Numbered from the stretch's first letter, positions 15,034 through 23,042 are shown. The stretch: 32,592 nt of DNA from Candidatus Kerfeldbacteria bacterium RIFCSPLOWO2_02_FULL_42_19 (GCA_001818315.1 MHKF01000003.1:1-32592); one strand, 5' to 3'. The notes: generated by a model not told the origin, from the letters alone. A program made the numbers and translations.

Positions 15034-16419
15034 ATGAAAATGCAATCACAAAAAGGAAGCATTCTGATACTCTCGCTCATATTTTCCACTATCTTTCTTC
15101 TTGTTTTGGGTGCCATACTCAGCCTTATTCAAGTCAGACGTATTGCCACGCAACGAGAAGCCGCGTCGATACAAGCTATGACCATCGCCGAAGCCGGCAT
15201 TGATTATTATCGCTGGCACCTTGCGCATATGCCAAAAGAATTTGCGCAAGACACAGGCATTCATGATTTCAAAGATCCATTCGGTGGAACGATTGGCAGA
15301 TTCGAACTCCAAGTCACACCTCCACAATCGGGATCAACGATCGTCACAATACGATCAACAGGATGGACATTAACGTATCCGAATCTCAAACGCATTGTGG
15401 AAATTCAATACGGCATCCCGTCGTTAACCAAATTTGCGTTTCTCACCAATAATAATGTGTGGTTCGGACAAGGAGAAGAAGTGAAGGGACCGTTGCATTC
15501 AAATGGAGGAGTAAGGATGGATGGAGAAGCTGATTCATTGGTAACGAGTGCATTAGAGACATATATCTGTGGACTAGAGCATGACTGTAACAATGAAGTC
15601 AAACCAGGGGTATGGGGCACGGGCGAAATACAAGAGCTTTGGAAATTCCCTGAACCGATGGTTGATTTTGCAACTATTACTTTAGATTTGGGCGCGATGG
15701 AAACAGAAGCTATAGACAACGGTTTTTTTCTTGGACCATCCGGAGTTTTTGGATACCGCTTAACGTTCTTAAGTAACGGAAAGTTTACAGTGGAAAAAGT
15801 TACTGCGCTGCATCCACGAGTCTATGGATACAACGGCACTCAGTGGGTTTATGAATCCAACGACTATAAAACAGTACAAAGTATCCCTGGCATGTCGAAC
15901 CTTACGATCCCAGCAGACGGCCTCCTCTATTTTCAAGATAGAATCTGGGTGGAAGGAACCGTCAACGGACGAGCAACGGTTGTTGCGGCAAGGACACAAC
16001 AGCAGGGCGGCAACGCAAACATTCTCATACAAAATAATATTACATACGCACCGAATACCAATTCTGCTCTAGCACTTATTGCACAAAAGGACGTTCTCGT
16101 ACCGCTACGCTCTCCAGACACAATGGAAATCGACGGGGCATTACTTGCACAAAGTGGGCACGTGTTTCGTTATTATTATCCTCCATCTTTCTATCCACAA
16201 TACGCACTGCGAGATAAAATCGAAACCTATGGTACAATTATTACAAATACGGTGTGGACATGGAGTTGGGTGAATGATGCGAACGGTCCAGTAGTTTCGG
16301 GATATGAAATCACAGAAACAACCTATGACACAAAGTTACTCTTTGCACCTCCGCCATTTTTTCCAAGCACCGGAGAATACGAACGCATTTCATGGGATGA
16401 ACGCCTGCTGAACCAATAA
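15034..16419 (+). CDS. Large PilX-like pilus-associated protein (DUF4900-like)
   Basis: A 461-residue protein with a short basic N-terminus, QKGSILILSLIFSTIFLL as a pilin-like membrane segment (about 9-32) and AIAEAG-type helix continuation (MTIAEAGIDYYRWHLA), as in PilX/PulK-like minor pilins. The large remaining region contains HSNGGVRMDG and a long beta-rich stretch, resembling the DUF4900 family found behind PilX-type N-termini; that assignment is moderate. The C-terminus is rich in aromatics and prolines (YYYPPSFYPQYAL, FAPPPFFPSTGEY). The start has no Shine-Dalgarno, and a second ATG lies two codons later. The stop overlaps the pilM start by one base (TAATG). It is probably a fibre or tip component with its neighbours. 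Confidence 0.8.
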   Translation: MKMQSQKGSILILSLIFSTIFLLVLGAILSLIQVRRIATQREAASIQAMTIAEAGIDYYRWHLAHMPKEFAQDTGIHDFKDPFGGTIGRFELQVTPPQSGSTIVTIRSTGWTLTYPNLKRIVEIQYGIPSLTKFAFLTNNNVWFGQGEEVKGPLHSNGGVRMDGEADSLVTSALETYICGLEHDCNNEVKPGVWGTGEIQELWKFPEPMVDFATITLDLGAMETEAIDNGFFLGPSGVFGYRLTFLSNGKFTVEKVTALHPRVYGYNGTQWVYESNDYKTVQSIPGMSNLTIPADGLLYFQDRIWVEGTVNGRATVVAARTQQQGGNANILIQNNITYAPNTNSALALIAQKDVLVPLRSPDTMEIDGALLAQSGHVFRYYYPPSFYPQYALRDKIETYGTIITNTVWTWSWVNDANGPVVSGYEITETTYDTKLLFAPPPFFPSTGEYERISWDERLLNQ

Positions 16420-17477
16420 TGAATATGTTTTTCCAAAATACAATAAAAACATTCGGCCTTGATATTGGAGAAGCAACATTGCGCCTTATTGCATGCAAAC
16501 GAGGGCTACGAAGTATAAAACTTACAAACTTCCAAAGTATTGCGTTGCCACAAGGGACGCTCGCAAAAGGAAAAATTATCAATAGGGATAATTTTATTCG
16601 TGCCATACAACAACTTATAACAGCAAGCAAAATCAAAAAACAGTACGTGGTTGCATCGCTTCCAGAAAAACAAACCTATACAAAAGTTTTTCCGTTCGTC
16701 GCAGATGGGAATGCAATCACAGAAGAAAAAGTACGTAATGAGATAACACAGCATCTCCCCTATCCACTTTCCATGATGATTATCGATTGGCAATATTTTA
16801 CATTCGGTCACCAAAGTTATCTCGCATTCGCCGCGATCGCTAAGGAAATCACAGAAAATTTCTTGCAGGCTTTGACGGATGCCGGACTGAATATACTCGC
16901 CTTCGAAACAGAAGCACAAGCAATCGTAAGAAGTCTTGTAAAAACAAAAGATATTACTGGGGCGCGCTGTATGATACATATCGATTCGCAAAGAACAACA
17001 TTTATCCTCGAGCGCGATGGGGTGATACATTTTACAAGACAAAGCGAAAACTTTTCTGGCAATGCGATGACACAAGCTATACAGAACGCTTTTAAAAGTT
17101 CAGTGGAAGAAGCGGAGCGTCTCAAATTGCACTATGGCCTTCAAAGTCCAAAAGAAAACACGACCATTATTGAAGCACTCACTCCACTCTTACAAACACT
17201 GGCAACAGAAATTCTGGAAATCCTGCATTACTATAAACTCCATATCGCGCAAGGGCAGGAACCGCTCCGAGAAATTCTTCTCTCTGGCGGCGTAGCGCAT
17301 ACGAAAAGTTTACCGGAAGCACTCACAAACATGCTGCAAATGACGATCAATCCAGGCAATCCTTGGTGTAATATCAATGCAAGAACGCTAAAACGATTTC
17401 CAATAACATCATCACTCTCATACACATGTGCTATTGGCCTTGCCCTACGAAGTATGTTTGAATCCGAAAACATATGA
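16419..17477 (+). CDS. pilM: Type IV pilus assembly protein PilM
   Basis: Cytoplasmic actin-fold protein that binds ATP and the N-terminus of PilN, linking the motor to the alignment complex. The 352 residues show the phosphate-1 motif FGLDIGEATLRLIA (12-25) and the adenosine/phosphate-2 motif LLSGGVAH (286-293), with the SHS2-type insertion between. Length matches the family. It overlaps the upstream gene by one base and pilN by four (ATGA), so it is tightly coupled. Identity is secure from motifs and from the M-N-O order. Confidence 0.95.
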   Translation: MNMFFQNTIKTFGLDIGEATLRLIACKRGLRSIKLTNFQSIALPQGTLAKGKIINRDNFIRAIQQLITASKIKKQYVVASLPEKQTYTKVFPFVADGNAITEEKVRNEITQHLPYPLSMMIIDWQYFTFGHQSYLAFAAIAKEITENFLQALTDAGLNILAFETEAQAIVRSLVKTKDITGARCMIHIDSQRTTFILERDGVIHFTRQSENFSGNAMTQAIQNAFKSSVEEAERLKLHYGLQSPKENTTIIEALTPLLQTLATEILEILHYYKLHIAQGQEPLREILLSGGVAHTKSLPEALTNMLQMTINPGNPWCNINARTLKRFPITSSLSYTCAIGLALRSMFESENI

Positions 17478-18016
17478 AAAAATCAATCCGCTCTTTTAAC
17501 CTCCTTCCTGAGGAGTATAAGAAACAACTCATATCACTTACGATCTATCGTACTCTACAAACAACCCTCATCGGAGTGATCGTGTTACTGCTCTTGGGTT
17601 ACTCTATACTGTGGGCATCGCAATGGATCATCTCAGTGCATAACGAAGGCTTGCAGCAGATCACTACATTACAAGAACAAAGTGATCAAAATAACAAACT
17701 CAATGCAATCATCCAAACGCTCAATGAAAAAATTATTTTTCTTTCTCATTCCGGACTCAATGCAACAGGAAGTAATACATTCATCGGAGTGATTATTGAA
17801 AATATGCCACCTTCGAATATCGGCTTGACCAATATTGACTTGGACATCATAGAAAAGAAGATTCATATGCAAGGTAATGCGCTGACACGCGACGATCTTC
17901 TGACGTTCCAATCGCAGCTCGAAGCCTCAGAAAATTTTTATAACGTCACGTTTCCACTCGAGAACCTCACAAAGGCAAAAGATATTTCATTTACCCTCCA
18001 AGGGCAACTTGAATGA
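17474..18016 (+). CDS. pilN: Type IV pilus alignment protein PilN
   Basis: Bitopic membrane protein that joins PilM inside the cell to PilO outside. The 180 residues begin MKKSIRSFNLLPEEYKKQ, containing the NLLP motif that docks into PilM, then a membrane segment at about 30-53, a coiled coil (about 60-92) and a small ferredoxin-like domain. The start overlaps the pilM stop as ATGA, within the context ACATATGAAA. Confidence 0.93.
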   Translation: MKKSIRSFNLLPEEYKKQLISLTIYRTLQTTLIGVIVLLLLGYSILWASQWIISVHNEGLQQITTLQEQSDQNNKLNAIIQTLNEKIIFLSHSGLNATGSNTFIGVIIENMPPSNIGLTNIDLDIIEKKIHMQGNALTRDDLLTFQSQLEASENFYNVTFPLENLTKAKDISFTLQGQLE

Positions 18017-18588
18017 TAGAGAGGATACATATGCAGATAAAGATACAAAAAAAACAGAAAGTTTTATACCTCATCGGTAACGCCGTAATTATTGCGCTCA
18101 TTATCTTCGTAGCAATTATACCAGGCATGAGAAAACTACAAACCGTAAAAGACATAAACGAAACAATACGTGCAAATATAGGAAAACAAACATCAACCTA
18201 TCAACACCTCATTACCCTCAGTAAAGAAGGAAAAAACCTCGAGGAAAAAATGACCTTTATTGATAATCTTTTTCTCACTCAACAAAGAACCCTGGAATAT
18301 ATCCAAACAATAGAAAAACTCGCTCAAGAACAATCACTCACACTTGAAATCACGCTCTCCGAACCCACGACAGAGGAACGTTTCACTTACAGCACTATAA
18401 ATTTCAACGTAAAAGGATCATGGGCCCATGTATATACTTTCATTCACAATATCGAAAATACAGGGCCGATCACTGTACTGACTACTATAAATATACAACC
18501 AACGGGAACATTGACGTCAGCCGATCCACAAGACACAACAGCCGTAATCGCAACGCTCACTGGGCAAGTGCCATTTATGCAAGAATAA
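18013..18588 (+). CDS. pilO: Type IV pilus alignment protein PilO
   Basis: Bitopic partner of PilN. From the coupled ATG at 18013 (191 residues) there is a basic N-terminus, a membrane segment at about 19-37, a coiled coil (about 40-85) and an alpha/beta domain with the PilO-like strand order (FNVKGSWAHVYTFIHNIEN). A second in-frame ATG at 18031 has GAGAGG six bases upstream and the ACATATG context seen at other starts in this operon, so the true start may be residue 7. No PilP or PilQ follows, consistent with a cell lacking a conventional outer membrane (inference). Confidence 0.92.
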   Translation: MIERIHMQIKIQKKQKVLYLIGNAVIIALIIFVAIIPGMRKLQTVKDINETIRANIGKQTSTYQHLITLSKEGKNLEEKMTFIDNLFLTQQRTLEYIQTIEKLAQEQSLTLEITLSEPTTEERFTYSTINFNVKGSWAHVYTFIHNIENTGPITVLTTINIQPTGTLTSADPQDTTAVIATLTGQVPFMQE

Positions 18589-18593
18589 TCCAT

Positions 18594-18887
18594 ATGAAAC
18601 TGGATACAAAAAAAATCAAGAGTCTCGTCATCAAAAATTACTCAACGCTCATTATGCTCGTGATGCTTGTTTATGTAGGATATATGCTCTGGCTTGGATA
18701 CAAACATATTGCGATTATCATGAAGGATAATGAAAGTGTATCAATCCAAGAACCCGAACTTTTGTTCAATGAAAACCAATATCAAAATATACAACAGGAC
18801 CTCGAAACACGTAAGAAGGAAGCTCCGGTACCGCCGAATCCTTTTCATACATCTATTATTGACTCGAATAAACCGCTTCCTCGTTGA
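18594..18887 (+). CDS. Small pilus-operon membrane protein (97 aa)
   Basis: Last gene of the pilus operon, beginning 5 nt after the pilO stop. The 97 residues have a basic N-terminus, a membrane segment at about 17-34 (STLIMLVMLVYVGYMLWL), a polar linker and a proline-rich tail (KKEAPVPPNPFH). I do not recognise a family. Position and topology (one helix, short disordered outer part) recall the slot PilP occupies after PilO in diderms, but there is no lipobox and no PilP-like beta domain, so this is only positional. The start context CCATATGAAAC matches its operon neighbours. Its stop is followed within 5 nt by repeat copy B. Confidence 0.75.
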   Translation: MKLDTKKIKSLVIKNYSTLIMLVMLVYVGYMLWLGYKHIAIIMKDNESVSIQEPELLFNENQYQNIQQDLETRKKEAPVPPNPFHTSIIDSNKPLPR

Positions 18888-18891
18888 TAAA

Positions 18892-19069
18892 GGTACTGTT
18901 GCCGAATACTGTTGCTTGTGCAATTCGCAAAGTAAAAAAAGAGGAGGAAGGCGAGACTTTCTCAGCACACTGTGCATTGTTAGTGCTTCGAAAGCTCTCG
19001 TATTCCTCCTCTTTTTTCTATGATCAAAATGTATATTTCACAGATGAAAACGTATTCGGCGACAACCCC
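18892..19069 (+). repeat. Hairpin repeat element, copy B, with terminal inverted repeats (MITE-like)
   Basis: 178 bp bounded by GGTACTGTTGCCGAATAC (18892-18909) and the inverted GTATTCGGCGACAACCCC (19052-19069), 14 of 18 positions matching. Arms 18935-18968 and 18983-19017 pair through AAAAAAGAGGAGGAA at the base. The 14-nt loop is 18969-18982. The outer T tracts mean the hairpin could also terminate the pilus operon. The core is inverted relative to copy A (35 of 36 bases after reverse-complementing), whereas the flanks are not. Confidence 0.85.
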
Positions 19070-19096
19070 CGAAGGATAGAGAGTGGAGAGAGCGAT

Positions 19097-19126
19097 TTGA
19101 CATGCTACTGAAAAAACTGCTACGTT
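19097..19126 (+). promoter_or_regulatory. Promoter of rpmA
   Basis: A perfect TTGACA (19097-19102), an 18-nt spacer and a weak TACGTT (19121-19126) preceded by extended -10 TG (19118-19119). It lies between repeat copy B and the rpmA start, giving a leader of about 20-25 nt without a Shine-Dalgarno. Confidence 0.45.
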
Positions 19127-19154
19127 AAAAACAATATTTTTTGAGCATCATTCT

Positions 19155-19439
19155 ATGGCGCATACTAAAGCAGGTGGAAGCACAACAAATCTACGCGATT
19201 CGCGAGGTCAAAGACTCGGCGTAAAACTTTTTGCTGGCGAAAAAGCACACGTAGGATCAGTTATAATCCGTCAGTGTGGCACGAAGTATCTCCCAGGAAA
19301 AAATGTAAAACGCGGGAATAACGATACTCTCTACGCTGCAATCACGGGTACGATACGTTTCACAAAAAAGAAAGTACCGCGATTTACAGGCAGGCTCCAT
19401 AAAAAAACGATAGTGGCAATCATCCCCGAACAAGCTTAG
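19155..19439 (+). CDS. rpmA: Large-subunit ribosomal protein bL27
   Basis: Ribosomal protein whose N-terminus reaches the peptidyl-transferase centre. The 94 residues have the family signature AHTKAGGSTTNLRDSRGQRL and the conserved GTKYLPGKNVKRGNNDTL. The N-terminus starts directly at MAHTKAGG with no cleavable extension of the Firmicutes type. The usual partner rplU (L21) is not adjacent: rpmA stands alone between two hairpin repeats, with its own promoter-like site. Length is normal. Confidence 0.97.
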   Translation: MAHTKAGGSTTNLRDSRGQRLGVKLFAGEKAHVGSVIIRQCGTKYLPGKNVKRGNNDTLYAAITGTIRFTKKKVPRFTGRLHKKTIVAIIPEQA

Positions 19440-19474
19440 AGTCTGTCTCGACAGCAGGTTTTGAGACAGGCTCT
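19438..19474 (+). terminator. Hairpin at the rpmA stop codon, two alternative folds
   Basis: A 12-bp stem (AGAGTCTGTCTC/GAGACAGGCTCT, one G-U pair) starts at the rpmA stop and encloses a 13-nt loop. Part of its 5' arm can instead form the competing short hairpin CTGTC-TC-GACAG (19443-19454). There is no T tract, so termination is likely but not certain. It lies 12 nt before repeat copy C. Confidence 0.45.
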
Positions 19475-19485
19475 GATCAATCGTA

Positions 19486-19612
19486 ATGATAGAAAAAAGA
19501 GGAGGAAGATTATAACTTTTAAAGCACACTGTGCATTGTTAGTGCTTCAAAAGTTATAATCTTCCTCCTCTTTTGCTTGGCGAATTGCACAGTGTGCTGA
19601 AAAAACTATCAT
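19486..19612 (-). repeat. Hairpin repeat element, copy C (rearranged)
   Basis: A 127-bp element with 7-bp ends ATGATAG/CTATCAT. Its arms 19495-19527 and 19542-19574 are complementary at 32 of 33 positions around the same loop as copy B (ACTGTGCATTGTTA). On the opposite strand its flank reads GTGCAATTCGC, as in the left flank of copy B, but the CCGAATAC termini are missing and replaced by a second, core-like segment (GCACAGTGTGCTGA, 19587-19600). It looks like a recombined member of the same family. Confidence 0.75.
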
Positions 19613-19647
19613 CTGCTCCTCTCTGACGTTATTTATTACAAAAAATA

Positions 19648-21309
19648 TCACCGCTTCTGAATCGCTGCGTTTATAAATTCTCGAAACAAAGGATGAGGTC
19701 GAAAAGGCCGAGATTGGAATTCAGGATGAAATTGTGTTCCTAAAAACCAGGGATGAACCGCGAGTTCGGCAATTTCAACGAGCCCAGTTTCTGGATTCAT
19801 GCCACTGAAAATGAGTCCGACTTTTTCGAAAGATTCTCGATAAGCATTATTAAATTCGTAACGATGTCGATGCCTCTCCGAAATCTGCTGCCGACGATAT
19901 GCAATCCAAGCTTTTGTACCTTTAAGCAGCTGACAATCGTAACTACCAAGGCGCATCGTACCGCCAAAGCGACGACTACGAACATTCTGTGCTTGAAAAG
20001 GATTAAGATGAATAATAGGATGTGACGTCTTCGAATCAATTTCAGTAGTATGCGCATCCTTCCAACCTAAAACATTTCGAGCAATTTCAATACAAGCAAG
20101 TTGCATTCCATAGCAAAGACCAAAATAAGGAATTTTGTGTTCCCTTGCAAAACGAATCGCCCGGAGCAGACCTGCTACACCGCGAGTACCAAAACCGCCA
20201 GGCACAAGAATTCCATCGAAACTAGCGAGTTCTCGAACCTTGCGTGGATTGCGTTCATATTCTTCAGAATCAATCCAAGTCAAGTCAGGCTTACGTTTAT
20301 GGAACCAACAGGCATGCTTTAAAGCCTCGATGACGGAAATATAGGAATCTGCGAGTGTGAATTTTCCAGTCCCAAAATATTTTCCGACGACAGCAATTTT
20401 TACCGGTTTCGTGACGGAACTTAAAATACGGTACAACGTACGCCACTGTCTCAAATCACCTTTGTGTCGCTTCTTCAAAGAAAGTCTCTTGAGAAGTTTC
20501 TCCCCAAAACCCTCTTGTGCAAGGAGGAGCGGAATTTGATACACCGAAGGAACATCCGGCGCGGAAATAGTATCGCCTTCATTCTGCAGATTACACAACA
20601 AAGCAAGCTTTTCCTTGCGCTTTGCATCAAGCTCTTTTTCTGATCGACAGACAATAAAATCCGCATGAATACCGGCCGCATTCAAAGTACGCACAGCGTG
20701 CTGCGTAGGTTTTGTTTTCATTTCTCCAACAGTGCGCGGAATAGGCAAATAACTCACCATGATAAAAACAACATCCCGAGGATATTTTAATTTCATCATA
20801 CGCGCTGCCTCCAAAAACAGAATGTTTTGATATTCGCCAACAGTTCCTCCAACTTCAATAATAGTCACTGCGCTCCGGATTCTCGCTTGCGCAAATTCAA
20901 TACGACGAATCACTTCCAGAGGAATATGAGGTACAACTTCCACACATTTGCCGTGATAACCAAGATTACGTTCGCGTTCAATTACAGTTTGGTATACAAG
21001 TCCGGTCGTCATGTAATTCACAGAAGGAATCTGTTCATCAAGGAAACGCTCATAATTGCCTAGGTCTTGATCCGTTTCATATCCATCATACGTCACAAAT
21101 ACTTCTCCATGTTCTGTTGGATTCATGGTGCCAGCATCAACATTAATGTACGGATCAATTTTCATCGCAGTCACAGAAACACCAAAATCCTTTAAAAGAG
21201 CGCCGGCAGAGGCGGTCGTCACACCTTTGCCGACACTCGACATCACTCCGCCGACAACAAAAATGTATTTTGGCCTTTGATATTTTTTGTGCATTTTTTT
21301 TGTTGGCAT
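19648..21309 (-). CDS. pyrG: CTP synthase
   Basis: Makes CTP from UTP, ATP and glutamine. The 553 residues contain the synthetase half (VVGGVMSSVGKGVTTASAG at 18-36, MKIDPYINVDAGTMNP at 49-64, with GEVFVTYDGYETDQDLGNYE following) and a class I glutamine amidotransferase half with the triad Cys399 (YFGLCYGMQ), His528 and Glu530 (QFHPEF). All catalytic residues are present and the length is normal. The start at 21309 gives a 13-residue basic extension; a second ATG at 21294 is possible. It is the last gene of a ctpA-rplI-pyrG minus-strand run, 17 nt after rplI. CTP synthase is one of the nucleotide enzymes often kept in reduced genomes. Confidence 0.97.
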   Translation of the reverse strand: MPTKKMHKKYQRPKYIFVVGGVMSSVGKGVTTASAGALLKDFGVSVTAMKIDPYINVDAGTMNPTEHGEVFVTYDGYETDQDLGNYERFLDEQIPSVNYMTTGLVYQTVIERERNLGYHGKCVEVVPHIPLEVIRRIEFAQARIRSAVTIIEVGGTVGEYQNILFLEAARMMKLKYPRDVVFIMVSYLPIPRTVGEMKTKPTQHAVRTLNAAGIHADFIVCRSEKELDAKRKEKLALLCNLQNEGDTISAPDVPSVYQIPLLLAQEGFGEKLLKRLSLKKRHKGDLRQWRTLYRILSSVTKPVKIAVVGKYFGTGKFTLADSYISVIEALKHACWFHKRKPDLTWIDSEEYERNPRKVRELASFDGILVPGGFGTRGVAGLLRAIRFAREHKIPYFGLCYGMQLACIEIARNVLGWKDAHTTEIDSKTSHPIIHLNPFQAQNVRSRRFGGTMRLGSYDCQLLKGTKAWIAYRRQQISERHRHRYEFNNAYRESFEKVGLIFSGMNPETGLVEIAELAVHPWFLGTQFHPEFQSRPFRPHPLFREFINAAIQKR

Positions 21310-21326
21310 TGCTCAAGAAAGAAAAA

Positions 21327-21770
21327 TTATGCTCGTTCGAGACAAATCTTTATTTGGAATGATTGGGCTCCGAATTGTATCGTCACTGGATATTCACCAA
21401 TTTTTTTCAAAGGTTCCGAAAGCTGAATCATACGTTCTGCAAGATGCTCATGCTTTTGTTTCTGCAAAGCGCGAACAAGATCACTCGAATGAATACCCGC
21501 ATACAGGGTGCCATCTTCAGTCGCTTTCACCTTCACAACAATACGTGAATTCTGAAGTTCTTTTTTGATTTTTTCAAATCTCTCCACGGTCAGTGATTCT
21601 CGCTGCTGGCGTTTCTTTTGCCGCGCAGCTACTTTCTTCAATTCCTCATCAGTCGCAATCAAAGCCAACTTTTTTGGTAAAAGAAAATTTCTTACAAAAC
21701 CAGGTGAAACGGACTTAACATCGCCTGATTGACCGACACCCGGAATGTCACGGAGAAGAATAATCTGCAT
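21327..21770 (-). CDS. rplI: Large-subunit ribosomal protein bL9
   Basis: The 147 residues show the L9 layout: the N-terminal domain MQIILLRDIPGVGQSGDVKS with PGFVRNFLLPKKLA, a long connecting helix (about 40-75) and the C-terminal domain ending FQIKICLERA. Length is normal. L9 is reported absent from some CPR lineages, so its presence is a useful clue to placement. It lies 15 nt after ctpA and 17 nt before pyrG, without a Shine-Dalgarno. Confidence 0.96.
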   Translation of the reverse strand: MQIILLRDIPGVGQSGDVKSVSPGFVRNFLLPKKLALIATDEELKKVAARQKKRQQRESLTVERFEKIKKELQNSRIVVKVKATEDGTLYAGIHSSDLVRALQKQKHEHLAERMIQLSEPLKKIGEYPVTIQFGAQSFQIKICLERA

Positions 21771-21785
21771 AAAAAATAATAAAAA

Positions 21786-23030
21786 TTACGAACCAAGCTG
21801 TTGAAGAAGATCTTCAACGGCCTTATCGTACTGTGGATCAAGATTATTATTAATGTCTTCCGTTGTCAACTCAACAACGATATCAGGAGTAATACCCTGA
21901 TCGGTAATAGATCTACTGTTTGGCGTCGTCCATTCAGCAACTGTGAGTTTGAGTGTTGAACCGTCAGGAAACTTTCGAAAATCCTGCACCGAACCTTTTC
22001 CAAAAGTCTTTTCACCAATGACCTTCGCGCGTTTATAATCCTGTAAAGCACCAGCAACAATCTCCGAAGCTGAAGCGCTGCCTTCGTTCACCAATACGAT
22101 CATTGGGATATCGAGAATCGGCTGTGCATTCTCTGAACGATATTCCTGCACTGAACCGTCGCTAAAATGTTCTTCAACAACAAGCTGATCTTCTGGAATA
22201 AATTGTGAAGTCACTTGAATAGCAGTGAGAAGAAAACCGCCGGGATTATTACGAAGATCAAGAATAATGCCACGAGGTTCCTTGAGAAGTAGCTCATTCA
22301 AAGCAGTATGGAGTTCCTGTTCCGTCACTTCAAGAAATTGATTCAGTTGAATAACAGCAATACCACGCTCATCGTCAAACCGCCACGTAAGACTATCAAC
22401 ATGGATACGATCACGCGTAATCGTAATATCGCGCGTTTCAGATTCGCTTTCTCGAAAAATCGTTAACTTCACTTGAGTACCCTGAGCGCCTCGAATCCGT
22501 GCAACAGCTTCGTCAAGTGACATGTCAAACGTATCTATGTCATCGATAAAAAGTATAGCGTCGCCTGCAAGGAGTCCAGAACGTGAAGCTGGTGTATTTG
22601 CAAGTGGCGCCAAGATGACTAATTGATCCTTTCGTATGCCAATTTCTGCACCAATGCCTTCGAATTCCCCCGAAAGATCACTTTCAAAAATCTGTGAGAG
22701 TTCCGGATCAAGAAACACAGAATACGGATCATCAAGACTCGAGACAATGCCTTCCAGAGCTCCGTAAAACAACCTTGATTCATCTATGGGTTGTTTAACA
22801 TAGTCTTTCTTTACCGCATCCCACACTTCCTGAAACATAAGAAAATCAACTCCTTCTTCTTTCGCAAGGCTAGAAAAATTCTTTGAAGAAAGAATAATAG
22901 CTTTCAGCGCCTCACTCGGAGGAACATACAAAAAGCGAGTTGAACTTCCTAAAAGAAACCCACCAGAAAAAACTATGACGGTAAAGAATCCGAGGAACAG
23001 CATTTTCAACCAACGACGTTTTGCAAACAT
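21786..23030 (-). CDS. ctpA: Carboxy-terminal processing serine protease (S41, CtpA-like)
   Basis: Membrane-anchored protease that trims or degrades extracytoplasmic proteins from the C-terminus. From the ATG at 23030 (414 residues) there is a membrane anchor at about 9-29, a PDZ domain at about 122-196 (FEGIGAEIGIRKDQLVIL, GLLAGDAILFIDD) and the S41 core with LRNNPGG (259-265). The Ser-Lys catalytic residues are Ser320 in NEGSASASEI and Lys345 with Gln349 in FGKGSVQ, spaced 25 and 4 as in known members. The frame also opens at a TTG (23036), which I do not use. It is the first gene of the minus-strand run with rplI and pyrG. Membrane topology places the active site outside. Confidence 0.95.
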   Translation of the reverse strand: MFAKRRWLKMLFLGFFTVIVFSGGFLLGSSTRFLYVPPSEALKAIILSSKNFSSLAKEEGVDFLMFQEVWDAVKKDYVKQPIDESRLFYGALEGIVSSLDDPYSVFLDPELSQIFESDLSGEFEGIGAEIGIRKDQLVILAPLANTPASRSGLLAGDAILFIDDIDTFDMSLDEAVARIRGAQGTQVKLTIFRESESETRDITITRDRIHVDSLTWRFDDERGIAVIQLNQFLEVTEQELHTALNELLLKEPRGIILDLRNNPGGFLLTAIQVTSQFIPEDQLVVEEHFSDGSVQEYRSENAQPILDIPMIVLVNEGSASASEIVAGALQDYKRAKVIGEKTFGKGSVQDFRKFPDGSTLKLTVAEWTTPNSRSITDQGITPDIVVELTTEDINNNLDPQYDKAVEDLLQQLGS

Positions 23031-23042
23031 AACCAAAAGGAA

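Noticed and set aside
16506..17075. 189-codon minus-strand frame opposite pilM
   Set aside because: pilM is certain on the plus strand; the antisense translation is Cys-rich and low in protein-like character.
18730..19111. Short frames across repeat copy B
   Set aside because: They read the hairpin arms and the end of the 97-aa gene in other frames; the repeat explains the open sequence.
8801..19574. Integron attC sites as the identity of the hairpin elements
   Set aside because: attC sites conserve their outer RYYYAAC/GTTRRRY ends and vary in the centre; here the centre is conserved and there is no integrase or cassette array.
8761..19612. CRISPR array
   Set aside because: Only three copies, kilobases apart, with long palindromic bodies and no regular spacers or cas genes.
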